NCBI GenBank assembly: GCA_900318535.1
Contig: ONKU01000002.1
Span: 1-64,000, forward strand
DNA from: an uncultured Prevotellaceae bacterium
Lineage (GTDB): Bacteria > Bacteroidota > Bacteroidia > Bacteroidales > Muribaculaceae
Direction of reading: 5' to 3'
Length of the DNA: 64,000 nt
This document shows, piece after piece, positions 1 through 7,115 of this stretch. The position numbers were made by a program, and so were the translations under genes. Every line of letters begins with the position of its first letter. Position 1 is the stretch's first letter. The notes beneath the pieces were generated by a model. It made no database searches, had not been told where the DNA came from, and saw only the letters and a list, made by a program, of their open reading frames with translations.

Positions 1-2
1 TT

Positions 3-1304
3 GATGCCTTTCCTCAGAAATTGCAGGGCATCATCTTCGATGTCACCAATATTGAGCAGTTTAATATGGAATATCTGGCAATGAGTATGCTGTCGGCTGC
101 AGCTACGGCCATCGGAAACAGTTGCCAGATACGTATCCGTGGATCATGGAGAAGCAGCCCTGCCCTGTATGTCATCCTGATAGGAAGGCCAGGACAGGGC
201 AAGACCCCGCCACTTGACTATGCGTACCGTCCACTTCAAGAACATGACTTCCTTCAGGTCAGTAGGTATATTGAAGAGAACAAGCGCTATGCAGAGCAGA
301 ATGCTGGAGCCAGGGATGGCGACGCCTTTGATAAGAACAAACCTGTTCTTGTCCAAACCATCCTCTCTGACCTTACGCAGGAGGCCATGATGCGAATCCA
401 TAACGACAACCAGCGTGGCATCGTCATCCTAGTGGATGAAATCATGGGGTTCTTCAAGAGTTTCTGTCGATACAATGACAGTCCCTTGCTTACTCAGCTG
501 CTCACCGCATATAGCGGAAAGCCTTTGAAGGTGTCCCGTTGCAGCAATCCCATTCCTATCATCATACCCCATCCGTGTATCAATATTGTCGGTACCACCC
601 AGACGCAACGCATCGGGGAACTCTTCACCAAGGAGAATGTGTCGAGTGGATTGATTGACCGCATCCTGTTCCTTCACCCAAAGAGTCGTGATATTCCCAA
701 GATGCAACTGATCCAGGATGCAGGATTGCATGAAGATGATCGGGTTAATAGTGTATATCGGAAATGGAAACAGGTGATAGACAAGCTGCTTTCCATTGAG
801 CCTGATTTTGACGAGAAAGGAATCATCATGCCGAAAGTCCTTGACATGAGCGCCGAAGCCTATCAATGCTTTGCCCAATGGAAAAACACCCTTATCGAGC
901 AAGTCAATGCGATTGAGGACGAAAGGCTCATTGAGAGCCGAGTGATGAAAGCAGACTCCAACGTGGCCAGACTTGCATTGGTGTTTCAACTCCTGGGGTG
1001 GGCTTGTGACGAGATCCACATGCAGCACATTGATGTGCGCTCCGTTCAAGCGGCCATTCGTCTGTATGACTATCTGGAACTATCGTATCAGGAAATCAAG
1101 ACACAAGTCCAGAAAGAGTCCATGTCACCGCTCAAGAAATCATTCTTGGATGGGGTTCAACCAGATTTCACTACAGCAGATGCTATCAAGGCTGGAGCTG
1201 AAATAGGACTCTGTGAGAGTGCTGTTAAGAAGAACCTTGCTAAGATGTGCGTAGAGCGAACCCTCCAGAAAACAGGTCATGGCACCTACCGAAAGATACT
1301 TTAG
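3..1304 (+). CDS. DUF3987 primase/helicase-like protein of a mobile element (5' end cut off by window)
   Basis: The reading frame is open from base 3, with Phe-Pro residues typical of the start of a DUF3987 domain before the first possible internal start (TTG at 21), so the true start lies outside the window. About 433 residues are visible. A Walker A motif (GRPGQGKT) sits near nt 183-206 and an acidic Walker B-like stretch (VILVDEIMGF) near nt 424-453. DUF3987 proteins of the BT4734 type are usual cargo of Bacteroidota integrative elements, where they are thought to act as replication helicase/primase-like proteins; that role is family knowledge, not shown here. The next gene is a DUF6371 protein, the usual partner. 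Start and N-terminal domain are unknown. Confidence 0.85.
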   Translation, partial: DAFPQKLQGIIFDVTNIEQFNMEYLAMSMLSAAATAIGNSCQIRIRGSWRSSPALYVILIGRPGQGKTPPLDYAYRPLQEHDFLQVSRYIEENKRYAEQNAGARDGDAFDKNKPVLVQTILSDLTQEAMMRIHNDNQRGIVILVDEIMGFFKSFCRYNDSPLLTQLLTAYSGKPLKVSRCSNPIPIIIPHPCINIVGTTQTQRIGELFTKENVSSGLIDRILFLHPKSRDIPKMQLIQDAGLHEDDRVNSVYRKWKQVIDKLLSIEPDFDEKGIIMPKVLDMSAEAYQCFAQWKNTLIEQVNAIEDERLIESRVMKADSNVARLALVFQLLGWACDEIHMQHIDVRSVQAAIRLYDYLELSYQEIKTQVQKESMSPLKKSFLDGVQPDFTTADAIKAGAEIGLCESAVKKNLAKMCVERTLQKTGHGTYRKIL

Positions 1305-1318
1305 TACACCCGATACAT

Positions 1319-1368
1319 TTTACACTTTACACTTTCAAAAGTGTAAAAGTGTAAAGTTCCAAAGTGTA
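1319..1368. repeat. Cluster of inverted and direct 8-mers (TACACTTT / AAAGTGTA)
   Basis: TACACTTT occurs at 1321-1328 and 1328-1335. Its reverse complement AAAGTGTA occurs at 1338-1345, 1346-1353 and 1361-1368. The first four form a near-perfect hairpin with a two-base loop. It fills the 100-bp gap between the DUF3987 and DUF6371 genes and could be an operator, an iteron-like site or a processing hairpin. Confidence 0.75.
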
Positions 1369-1404
1369 ACGGCATAATTCAACAACCCAGAAAGGAACAT
1401 AATC

Positions 1405-2409
1405 ATGAGCAGTTATCGATTTCATCTTCAGAAATATAAGTCAGGCAGGAAGCAATGCTTCGTCAGATATATCGATGAAGAGGGAAAGATTACCTTTCCC
1501 GATTATGTGGGACGATGTGACCATGAGGACTCATGTGGTTACCATTATACGCCAAAGGATTTGTTCCAGGACAAGCCGGATATGAAACCCAACAATGATG
1601 ACGGCTGGAGGGGCATCAAGACCTTTGCACAGATAAGGACAAAGGCCGAGCCTATTGTTCCGTCTTATATCCCAGCTGACCTCATGCGAAAGACACTTTC
1701 CCATTACGGAATCAATCCCTTGTACCAATTCCTGTGCAAGACTATAGGGAAGGTGGGCGCCAACAAACAGATTGAACGCTATATGGTTGGTACCGTCAAG
1801 AAATGGGGAGGAGCTGCTGTCTATTGGCAAGTAGACAAGGATGGAAATGTCCGAGCAGGAAAGATGATGGGCTACAATCCCAAGGACGGGCATCGCATCA
1901 AAGAACCACATCCGCAGGTCAGCTGGGTACATTCAGAATTAAAACTACCTGATTTCAATCTGAAGCAATGCTTGTTTGGTGAGCATCTGCTTGACACCTC
2001 CTCTGCCACAATCATGTTGGTGGAGAGCGAGAAGACCTGTCTGATTGCATCCCACTTCATGCCAGATTTTCTCTGGCTGGCAACGGGAGGAAAAAATGGT
2101 TGTTTCAATGAAGATGCCATGCAGGTGCTTCGTGGCAGGGATGTGATTCTCATGCCAGATCTTGGAGCGATAGAGAAATGGATCGATAAATCGAAAATCC
2201 TCAAACCCATCTGCAAGAGTGTTACAATCTCTGACGTGTTGGAGCAGACTGCAACCGCAGAACAACGCGAGGCGGGTCTTGATATATCAGACTTCCTCCT
2301 GATGCAGGAGACCAAGCAGATGGTTTTGGCCCGAATGATTGAACGAAATCCTGCCCTTCAGCAGTTCCTCGATGACTTTGACCTTGAACTTATCGAGGAT
2401 GATTTATGA
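1405..2409 (+). CDS. DUF6371 domain-containing protein (TOPRIM/primase-like)
   Basis: This 334-residue protein opens with a zinc-ribbon-like segment (CxxxxxCGYHYTP near residues 38-49), as in DUF6371 proteins that accompany DUF3987 helicases in Bacteroidota mobile elements. The middle contains a TOPRIM-like stretch (VESEKTCLIA near residue 207) followed by VILMPDLGA, fitting the acidic residues of a DnaG-type primase catalytic fold. The expected role is priming or replication of the mobile element together with the upstream gene; this is inferred from family context. The start is an ATG after AAAGGAA. About 100 bp of repeat-containing DNA separates it from the DUF3987 gene. Confidence 0.8.
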   Translation: MSSYRFHLQKYKSGRKQCFVRYIDEEGKITFPDYVGRCDHEDSCGYHYTPKDLFQDKPDMKPNNDDGWRGIKTFAQIRTKAEPIVPSYIPADLMRKTLSHYGINPLYQFLCKTIGKVGANKQIERYMVGTVKKWGGAAVYWQVDKDGNVRAGKMMGYNPKDGHRIKEPHPQVSWVHSELKLPDFNLKQCLFGEHLLDTSSATIMLVESEKTCLIASHFMPDFLWLATGGKNGCFNEDAMQVLRGRDVILMPDLGAIEKWIDKSKILKPICKSVTISDVLEQTATAEQREAGLDISDFLLMQETKQMVLARMIERNPALQQFLDDFDLELIEDDL

Positions 2410-2850
2410 GAAAAAATAGGACCAAAAGGGCGTCCCTTGGCGGGTATTTTACCCTCATCTGCCTGAGCTTGCTCCCCGTAGGAACTCCTTCAGGAGAGGC
2501 AGTCTAAAGTGTTAACGAAAGTTAACTCTTATTAGGCTAAGAGTTTTATAAAACTCCCTTCCCTTTGCTCGTTTTAAAACCCTCCATTCGGTGGAGCAAG
2601 CTCCCCCTAGAATGATGGTAGTCCAAATCACCGATAGAACCAAAAACCATCAAAATGGTCAGATTTCTATGATTCTCTACCTGTCAAAATTGAGGTGCCC
2701 ATTGTGGGAAACATAGTGCATATATGGAGGGACCCAAACTATCATGCGAATAAAGAATTATCAGAAATGAGATAACTTTCAACATTATTGTTAGGTGGTT
2801 AATCAATTATTGTATATCTTTGCACAGGAATAATTTAGACCATAAAAAAG
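2410..2850. other. Noncoding 440 bp with nested inverted repeats; possible origin of transfer or replication
   Basis: No gene is seen. An 11-bp perfect inverted repeat (GAGCTTGCTCC at 2465-2475 and its complement at 2593-2603) encloses smaller ones: GTTAAC twice (2511-2516, 2521-2526), CTCTTA/TAAGAG (2526-2531 and 2538-2543) and the 16-bp palindrome GAGTTTTATAAAACTC (2541-2556). Such density is more than a simple terminator needs. The right part leads into the promoter of the HTH gene. Confidence 0.55.
2815..2822 (+). promoter_or_regulatory. -7 element TATCTTTG of the HTH gene
   Basis: TATCTTTG matches the Bacteroidota TAnnTTTG consensus and lies 28 bp before the HTH start codon. A TTG at 2788-2790 is slightly too far upstream for an ideal -33 element. 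Confidence 0.6.
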
Positions 2851-3087
2851 ATGAAGAAGGAGTGCAACAATCGAATCAGAGTGGTGTTAGCTGACAAACA
2901 AATTACCAACAGATGGCTTGCCGAGCAGATGGGTGTAACGGATATGACTGTATCCCGGTGGAAAACCAACAAGACACAGCCCTCGATGGCTCAGTTCATA
3001 GAAATTGCCCGACTTCTTCAGGTTGACATCAAAGACTTGATAGAAATGACATTCGATTCACAGAACAATATTGATGGTATCTGTTGA
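2851..3087 (+). CDS. Small XRE/Cro-type helix-turn-helix regulator
   Basis: This 78-residue protein is almost entirely a lambda-Cro-type HTH domain. The recognition region reads AEQMGVTDMTVSRWKTNKTQPS at about residues 24-45, followed by the usual hydrophobic helix (FIEIARLLQVDIKDL). It is probably a DNA-binding repressor of the island or of the defence-like genes that follow 30 bp downstream. The start is an ATG after AAAAAAG. In Bacteroidota such single-domain proteins often precede restriction or ATPase/nuclease modules as control proteins; applying that here is inference. Confidence 0.85.
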   Translation: MKKECNNRIRVVLADKQITNRWLAEQMGVTDMTVSRWKTNKTQPSMAQFIEIARLLQVDIKDLIEMTFDSQNNIDGIC

Positions 3088-3117
3088 CATAGTTAACAAC
3101 CTTTATTTATCAAGACA

Positions 3118-4194
3118 ATGGACGGATTCAAAAATATAGAGATAAAGAATTTTAGGGGTATTGACCACTTGAAGATTGATGACTTCTCGCGTGTCAATGT
3201 GTTCTTGGGACAAAACAACTCGGGAAAAAGTACTGTTCTTGAGGCTATAGCCATGCTGATGAGCATGTCGAATCCTGATGTGCCTCAAATGATAAATGCA
3301 GTCAGAGCCCGTAAATCATTCAGCAGTTTCATAGATATCAAGTATTTTTTCCGCAATTTGGATGTCTTAATACCACCAGAGGTGTCTTCTGAACATACAG
3401 ATGGTGCTTCTCGTCATCTGAAGTTGGGATTATCATACGTTTTTGACGAAATGGCTGATCCAAAGAATGAGCCTGTCCAGCAAACAGGATCCATTGTTTA
3501 CGTAAATACGTTGGAGATGAACTTCGACATAACCAATGGTGCAGCTAAGCAGAGTTACAAAAGTTGGTTGCGTGTGAACCCTCAGGGACTAGTAGTTAAT
3601 AAAAAATCAGCAGAGGGTTATATGGAGAAAAGCAGAGCATGGCTGATACCATCTGACCTAATGACGAATAACCTTGCGAGCGATTTGACAGAATTGTTCC
3701 GTCGTAACAAAAAGGATGTTGTATTGGCTCTGTTGAAGTTGTTTGATGAGCGGATAAACGGAATTGAGATATTGACTGACGATGTCTATATTGGCTTTGA
3801 TGGAATGGCTGAGATGTTGCCTACCAGAGTGACAGGTGATGGCCTTCGTCGTTACTTGAGCATTGTTGCCAGTTCTGCTAATCCTATGATTGATATGATT
3901 CTTATCGATGAAATTGACAATGGTCTGCATTATTCTGTCTATAAGAAATTGTGGCAGGCCTTGTTTGCATTGGCAACTTCAACCAATAAGCAGGTGTTCG
4001 TTACTACCCATAGCAAGGAAACGCTGGGTTATCTCAACGAAATGTTGAAAGAGCATGCAGAGTATCAGAAAGAGATGCGCCTCTATACGTTAGCCAGAAC
4101 CCCGCTTAAGGGACATCAGGCATATAAATATACATTTGAAGGACTGAATGGTGCTTGTGCAAATGATGTTGAACTTAGAGGGAAGATGCTGTGA
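3118..4194 (+). CDS. AAA family ATPase (OLD/AAA_15-type), likely partner of the downstream TOPRIM protein
   Basis: The 358-residue protein begins with the ABC/SMC-like N-terminus of OLD-type ATPases (IEIKNFRGIDHLKI, residues 7-20) and a Walker A motif GQNNSGKST at residues 31-39. Walker B (ILIDEIDNGLH) has Asp264-Glu265, and the switch histidine lies in TTHSKE at His298. It stops at the end of the ATPase fold with no fused nuclease domain; the next gene supplies a TOPRIM domain. Its TGA overlaps the ATG of that gene (tgATG), implying translational coupling. Such split ATPase-TOPRIM pairs resemble PARIS and OLD-class phage-defence systems. The defence role is inference from architecture and island setting. 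Confidence 0.85.
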   Translation: MDGFKNIEIKNFRGIDHLKIDDFSRVNVFLGQNNSGKSTVLEAIAMLMSMSNPDVPQMINAVRARKSFSSFIDIKYFFRNLDVLIPPEVSSEHTDGASRHLKLGLSYVFDEMADPKNEPVQQTGSIVYVNTLEMNFDITNGAAKQSYKSWLRVNPQGLVVNKKSAEGYMEKSRAWLIPSDLMTNNLASDLTELFRRNKKDVVLALLKLFDERINGIEILTDDVYIGFDGMAEMLPTRVTGDGLRRYLSIVASSANPMIDMILIDEIDNGLHYSVYKKLWQALFALATSTNKQVFVTTHSKETLGYLNEMLKEHAEYQKEMRLYTLARTPLKGHQAYKYTFEGLNGACANDVELRGKML

Positions 4195-4820
4195 TGAAAA
4201 AGTTTCAAATCATAGTTGAGGGAGATGCTGACATAAAGTTCTTTAAGGATTACTATCATCATCTGTTTCACGAGAAAGCCCCACAAGGCAGTATCACTCT
4301 ACCAATTGTGGGAGATAAAACGGGAGGGTATAAGAAATTGTTTCTTGAGGAGGCGATAAACCCCCTTAAGGAGAATAATGCATACGGGATTATTAATCTT
4401 GTTATATTTGATGCCGATAAAGATATTGAAGCAAGGCGGAAAGAATTGCTTGCTATTAAAGAGCGGTTCAATGTTGAATTTGAGTTATTCCTTATGCCAA
4501 ATAACCAAGATGCCGGCGCTTTGGAGGACTTGTTGGAGAACATCATCAATCCAGACAATCAGCCTGTAATGGATTGTTGGCAGACATACGAAGGTGAACT
4601 TGAAAAGGTGAGGATTCCGACAAAGACACCTCCCACTCTGACCATCCCAGCCAAGAAAACAAAGATTTACGCCTATCTTGAAACTTTGTTGGGGGAAACA
4701 AGAACGCAAAAGGAACTGATAAAGGATCCTAACCGCAATTATGAAAACACTATGCACTGGAATCTGGATGCAGAGTATCTGGAGCCTTTGAAGGAGTTTT
4801 TGAAGAATAAGTTAGATTAA
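4194..4820 (+). CDS. DUF3226-like TOPRIM nuclease/effector
   Basis: A GTG at 4191 is in frame, but the ATG at 4194 overlaps the ATPase stop by one base and is the better start (208 residues). The N-terminus IIVEGDADIKFF carries the TOPRIM glutamate (Glu9 from this start). The second motif NLVIFDADKD gives Asp73, Asp75 and Asp77, the DxD metal-binding signature. The layout matches DUF3226/OLD-type TOPRIM domains, which cut nucleic acid in GajA/OLD proteins or act as effector in PARIS AriB. No other catalytic domain is evident. It very probably works as a complex with the preceding ATPase. Whether it cuts DNA, tRNA or nothing cannot be told from the sequence. Confidence 0.75.
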   Translation: MKKFQIIVEGDADIKFFKDYYHHLFHEKAPQGSITLPIVGDKTGGYKKLFLEEAINPLKENNAYGIINLVIFDADKDIEARRKELLAIKERFNVEFELFLMPNNQDAGALEDLLENIINPDNQPVMDCWQTYEGELEKVRIPTKTPPTLTIPAKKTKIYAYLETLLGETRTQKELIKDPNRNYENTMHWNLDAEYLEPLKEFLKNKLD

Positions 4821-4838
4821 GGAATCATTAATTGCTAT

Positions 4839-5405
4839 ATGGGAAGAATAAAAATCAATAATGAACTGTTGAGAATAATGGATGATTATAATTTATTTAT
4901 GTCATCCTGTAAGAATACGGTGATGCCCATTTTTGTGACGAAGGAAAAACCAAATCATAAGACATCATTGTATAAAGAACAGATGTTAGTCTCTGATAAG
5001 CCTTTTGGTGATACTTTAATAAATTGTGAAATTCGTGATAAGAATCTATTGAATTACTCTTTTCAAATTCTTTCTGATAGATTGAATAATAGAGTTTTGG
5101 CAAGATTGGATGAAGGAAATGGAGTTCATCGAAATAACATTCCAGATATTCCTTTAGCGGAGCAAGTGGTTTCAACCCCTCATTTCCATAAGTATGATTC
5201 ATATGGAAGATTCTTGGCGTACAAAACAGATTCTCTCAATTCGTATAATGAAAAACCATTAGAGATTGAGGAAGGCTTTCGGATTTTTTGTGAAGAGGAA
5301 ATGATTTCTTCTATCGATGGCTCACCTTCAAGAATAGAGATAAAAGAAGATGGTGTTTTGCCTTTTGATTATGATAATGACCCTCTAGCGGGAATAAGTT
5401 TTTAG
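4839..5405 (+). CDS. Unknown protein, first of an A+T-rich pair
   Basis: I do not recognise this 188-residue protein. It starts with ATG 18 bp after the TOPRIM gene and ends 2 bp before the next gene, so the two are surely co-transcribed. It has no signal peptide or membrane segment. The visible features are a TPHFHKYD stretch with His115 and His117, and an acidic C-terminus (DYDNDPL). Base composition is clearly richer in A+T than the flanking genes, and codon use favours A/T third positions, suggesting recent transfer. It could belong to the ATPase/TOPRIM module or form its own two-gene unit with the following gene. Confidence 0.6.
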   Translation: MGRIKINNELLRIMDDYNLFMSSCKNTVMPIFVTKEKPNHKTSLYKEQMLVSDKPFGDTLINCEIRDKNLLNYSFQILSDRLNNRVLARLDEGNGVHRNNIPDIPLAEQVVSTPHFHKYDSYGRFLAYKTDSLNSYNEKPLEIEEGFRIFCEEEMISSIDGSPSRIEIKEDGVLPFDYDNDPLAGISF

Positions 5406-5407
5406 TT

Positions 5408-6211
5408 ATGGACAAGGTTTTTGAAACGATAACAACTGCTTACCAATCCTTATGGCAAATTAAGGACTATGGTAAGACTTTAGAAATTGTGACTCCAGTT
5501 GCAACAATGAATAATATGTTTGTTTCGGTTTTTATTACTAAACGAGGCGATGATTACATCGCCACAGATGGAGGTTGGATAGATGCAGGAATGTATGAAT
5601 GTGAAGTGGAATGGAAAGCTCTTGTCTTTAAGAAAATTGCGGCCTTTTATTTTGATGAATTAAATATAATGAAAACAGAAGCAAAAAGTAGAACATTCTA
5701 TTATAAGCGAATAAACAAGTTGGAACTATTGCCGAATATTGTTTTTGATTTAGCTAATTTTATAAATGCTATTGTTAGCTCGTCTAATATAAAGTTTACA
5801 GCTGATAGAGAAGAAATCACTTTTAGAAAATATGCTCGTGGATTTATGATTCGTGAATTTGGAAATGAGCGTTTTGAATATGATAAGCCTTTATCTGAAA
5901 ATTATCCCATAAAATTTAATGCAATCGAGAGAAATAAAGACGGTGTAAAGTTAATAAACTTTGTGTCTGGTTCAAATTCAAGCTATTATGCAAACTCATT
6001 ATGCCGATCTAACACGAATTTTCAAATGGTTATTCCTTTACATCAAGCGTTTAATATAAAAAGGACTATAACGCTATTAGATGATCGAAATATAAGTGTA
6101 ATTAATTCACCACAGGTTCAAACATATTATAATTATCTAATGGATAACAGGACAGAAGAAAACGGAGTTTTTCTTTGGAGCCAAAGAAATAATTTTGCCA
6201 ATGCAATTTGA
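5408..6211 (+). CDS. Unknown protein with DUF1828-like N-terminus, second of an A+T-rich pair
   Basis: The N-terminal 70 residues (EIVTPVATMNNMFVSVFITK, then YIATDGGWID) weakly resemble DUF1828 domains, whose core pattern is a polar strand pair followed by a TDxG motif. The rest of the 267 residues is not recognised; a low-complexity lysine/tyrosine-rich central region is visible. It follows the preceding gene by 2 bp. DUF1828-type proteins are found in phages and defence islands, with no settled function. The gene is very A+T-rich. The family assignment is tentative. Confidence 0.55.
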   Translation: MDKVFETITTAYQSLWQIKDYGKTLEIVTPVATMNNMFVSVFITKRGDDYIATDGGWIDAGMYECEVEWKALVFKKIAAFYFDELNIMKTEAKSRTFYYKRINKLELLPNIVFDLANFINAIVSSSNIKFTADREEITFRKYARGFMIREFGNERFEYDKPLSENYPIKFNAIERNKDGVKLINFVSGSNSSYYANSLCRSNTNFQMVIPLHQAFNIKRTITLLDDRNISVINSPQVQTYYNYLMDNRTEENGVFLWSQRNNFANAI

Positions 6212-6376
6212 AAGAATCGTATTCATACGTTTTTAAAAAACATAACGCAGTTATTGCTATGCAATTGAGTAATATCGACAATATAGCAAATATTAATCAT
6301 ATTTCCATTCTTGGTTTCGCAAATTAGGGCTTTAATAAAATGCCTGATAATAGAAATATTAGATAGTATTATAGAG

Positions 6377-7006
6377 ATGGAAGATATTTTTACCCTTTCG
6401 GTATCAAAGAAGGAACAAGAATTTGTATCATCTGGACTTGAGTTAGAGTTAGATGTTTCTTCCGATATCTTAGAAACTTTCTACGACATCCCATATATTG
6501 GTTCTTTATTAAAACTTGGTCGGATAGGAAGTAGGTTTCAGGAACTTCACTTCATCAGAAAATTGGCAAAATTCTTGGAAAAAGAAAAGGACATACCTCA
6601 AAAAGAAAAAGATAAGTTCTTGAATAGCTTAACTGCAGAACGTCGGAATAAACTATATGAATATCTGACTCATTATCTACTTCGAGCAGAGGATGATGCC
6701 AAGGCTGACATTATGGGATATATCTACAGAGAGCGGGTATATGGCCATATTGACGATGAATTGTTCTTGCGACTGTGCTCAATAATTGATAGGTCTTTTG
6801 TCTTTGATTTAAAAGCTTTGCCCGAATACGAAAAAGAAATAAAAGACTATAACAAATACGATTCAATAAAAGTCAATGCTTTGATGAACCTTGGTTTGAT
6901 AGACAATGAGATTGACAATGGCGGTTGGGGGCACCACACCATTATTGAGTTAAATGATACAGGACAAGAGTTACATCGAATATTGAAACAAAATGGATGG
7001 TATTAA
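6377..7006 (+). CDS. Unknown A+T-rich protein with amphipathic/hydrophobic helix
   Basis: The frame is open from 6311 (TTG), but the ATG at 6377, giving a protein that starts MEDIFTLSVSKKEQ, is a better start (209 residues). I recognise no domain. After an acidic N-terminus there is a glycine-containing hydrophobic stretch (IPYIGSLLKLGRIG, about residues 35-48) that could touch a membrane, then a charged helical region. Gaps of about 165 bp before and 110 bp after suggest its own transcript. Base composition matches the two preceding unknown genes, so it is probably part of the same transferred cargo. Confidence 0.5.
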   Translation: MEDIFTLSVSKKEQEFVSSGLELELDVSSDILETFYDIPYIGSLLKLGRIGSRFQELHFIRKLAKFLEKEKDIPQKEKDKFLNSLTAERRNKLYEYLTHYLLRAEDDAKADIMGYIYRERVYGHIDDELFLRLCSIIDRSFVFDLKALPEYEKEIKDYNKYDSIKVNALMNLGLIDNEIDNGGWGHHTIIELNDTGQELHRILKQNGWY

Positions 7007-7115
7007 AAGCATAAAAGGATTTGTCTTATACACATCTAAAAGTGCAGATAATCGCCCAAATATATAGCTAATCAATATATAAAGGAACATTGTTGACGTT
7101 TGAATAACAATTGAT

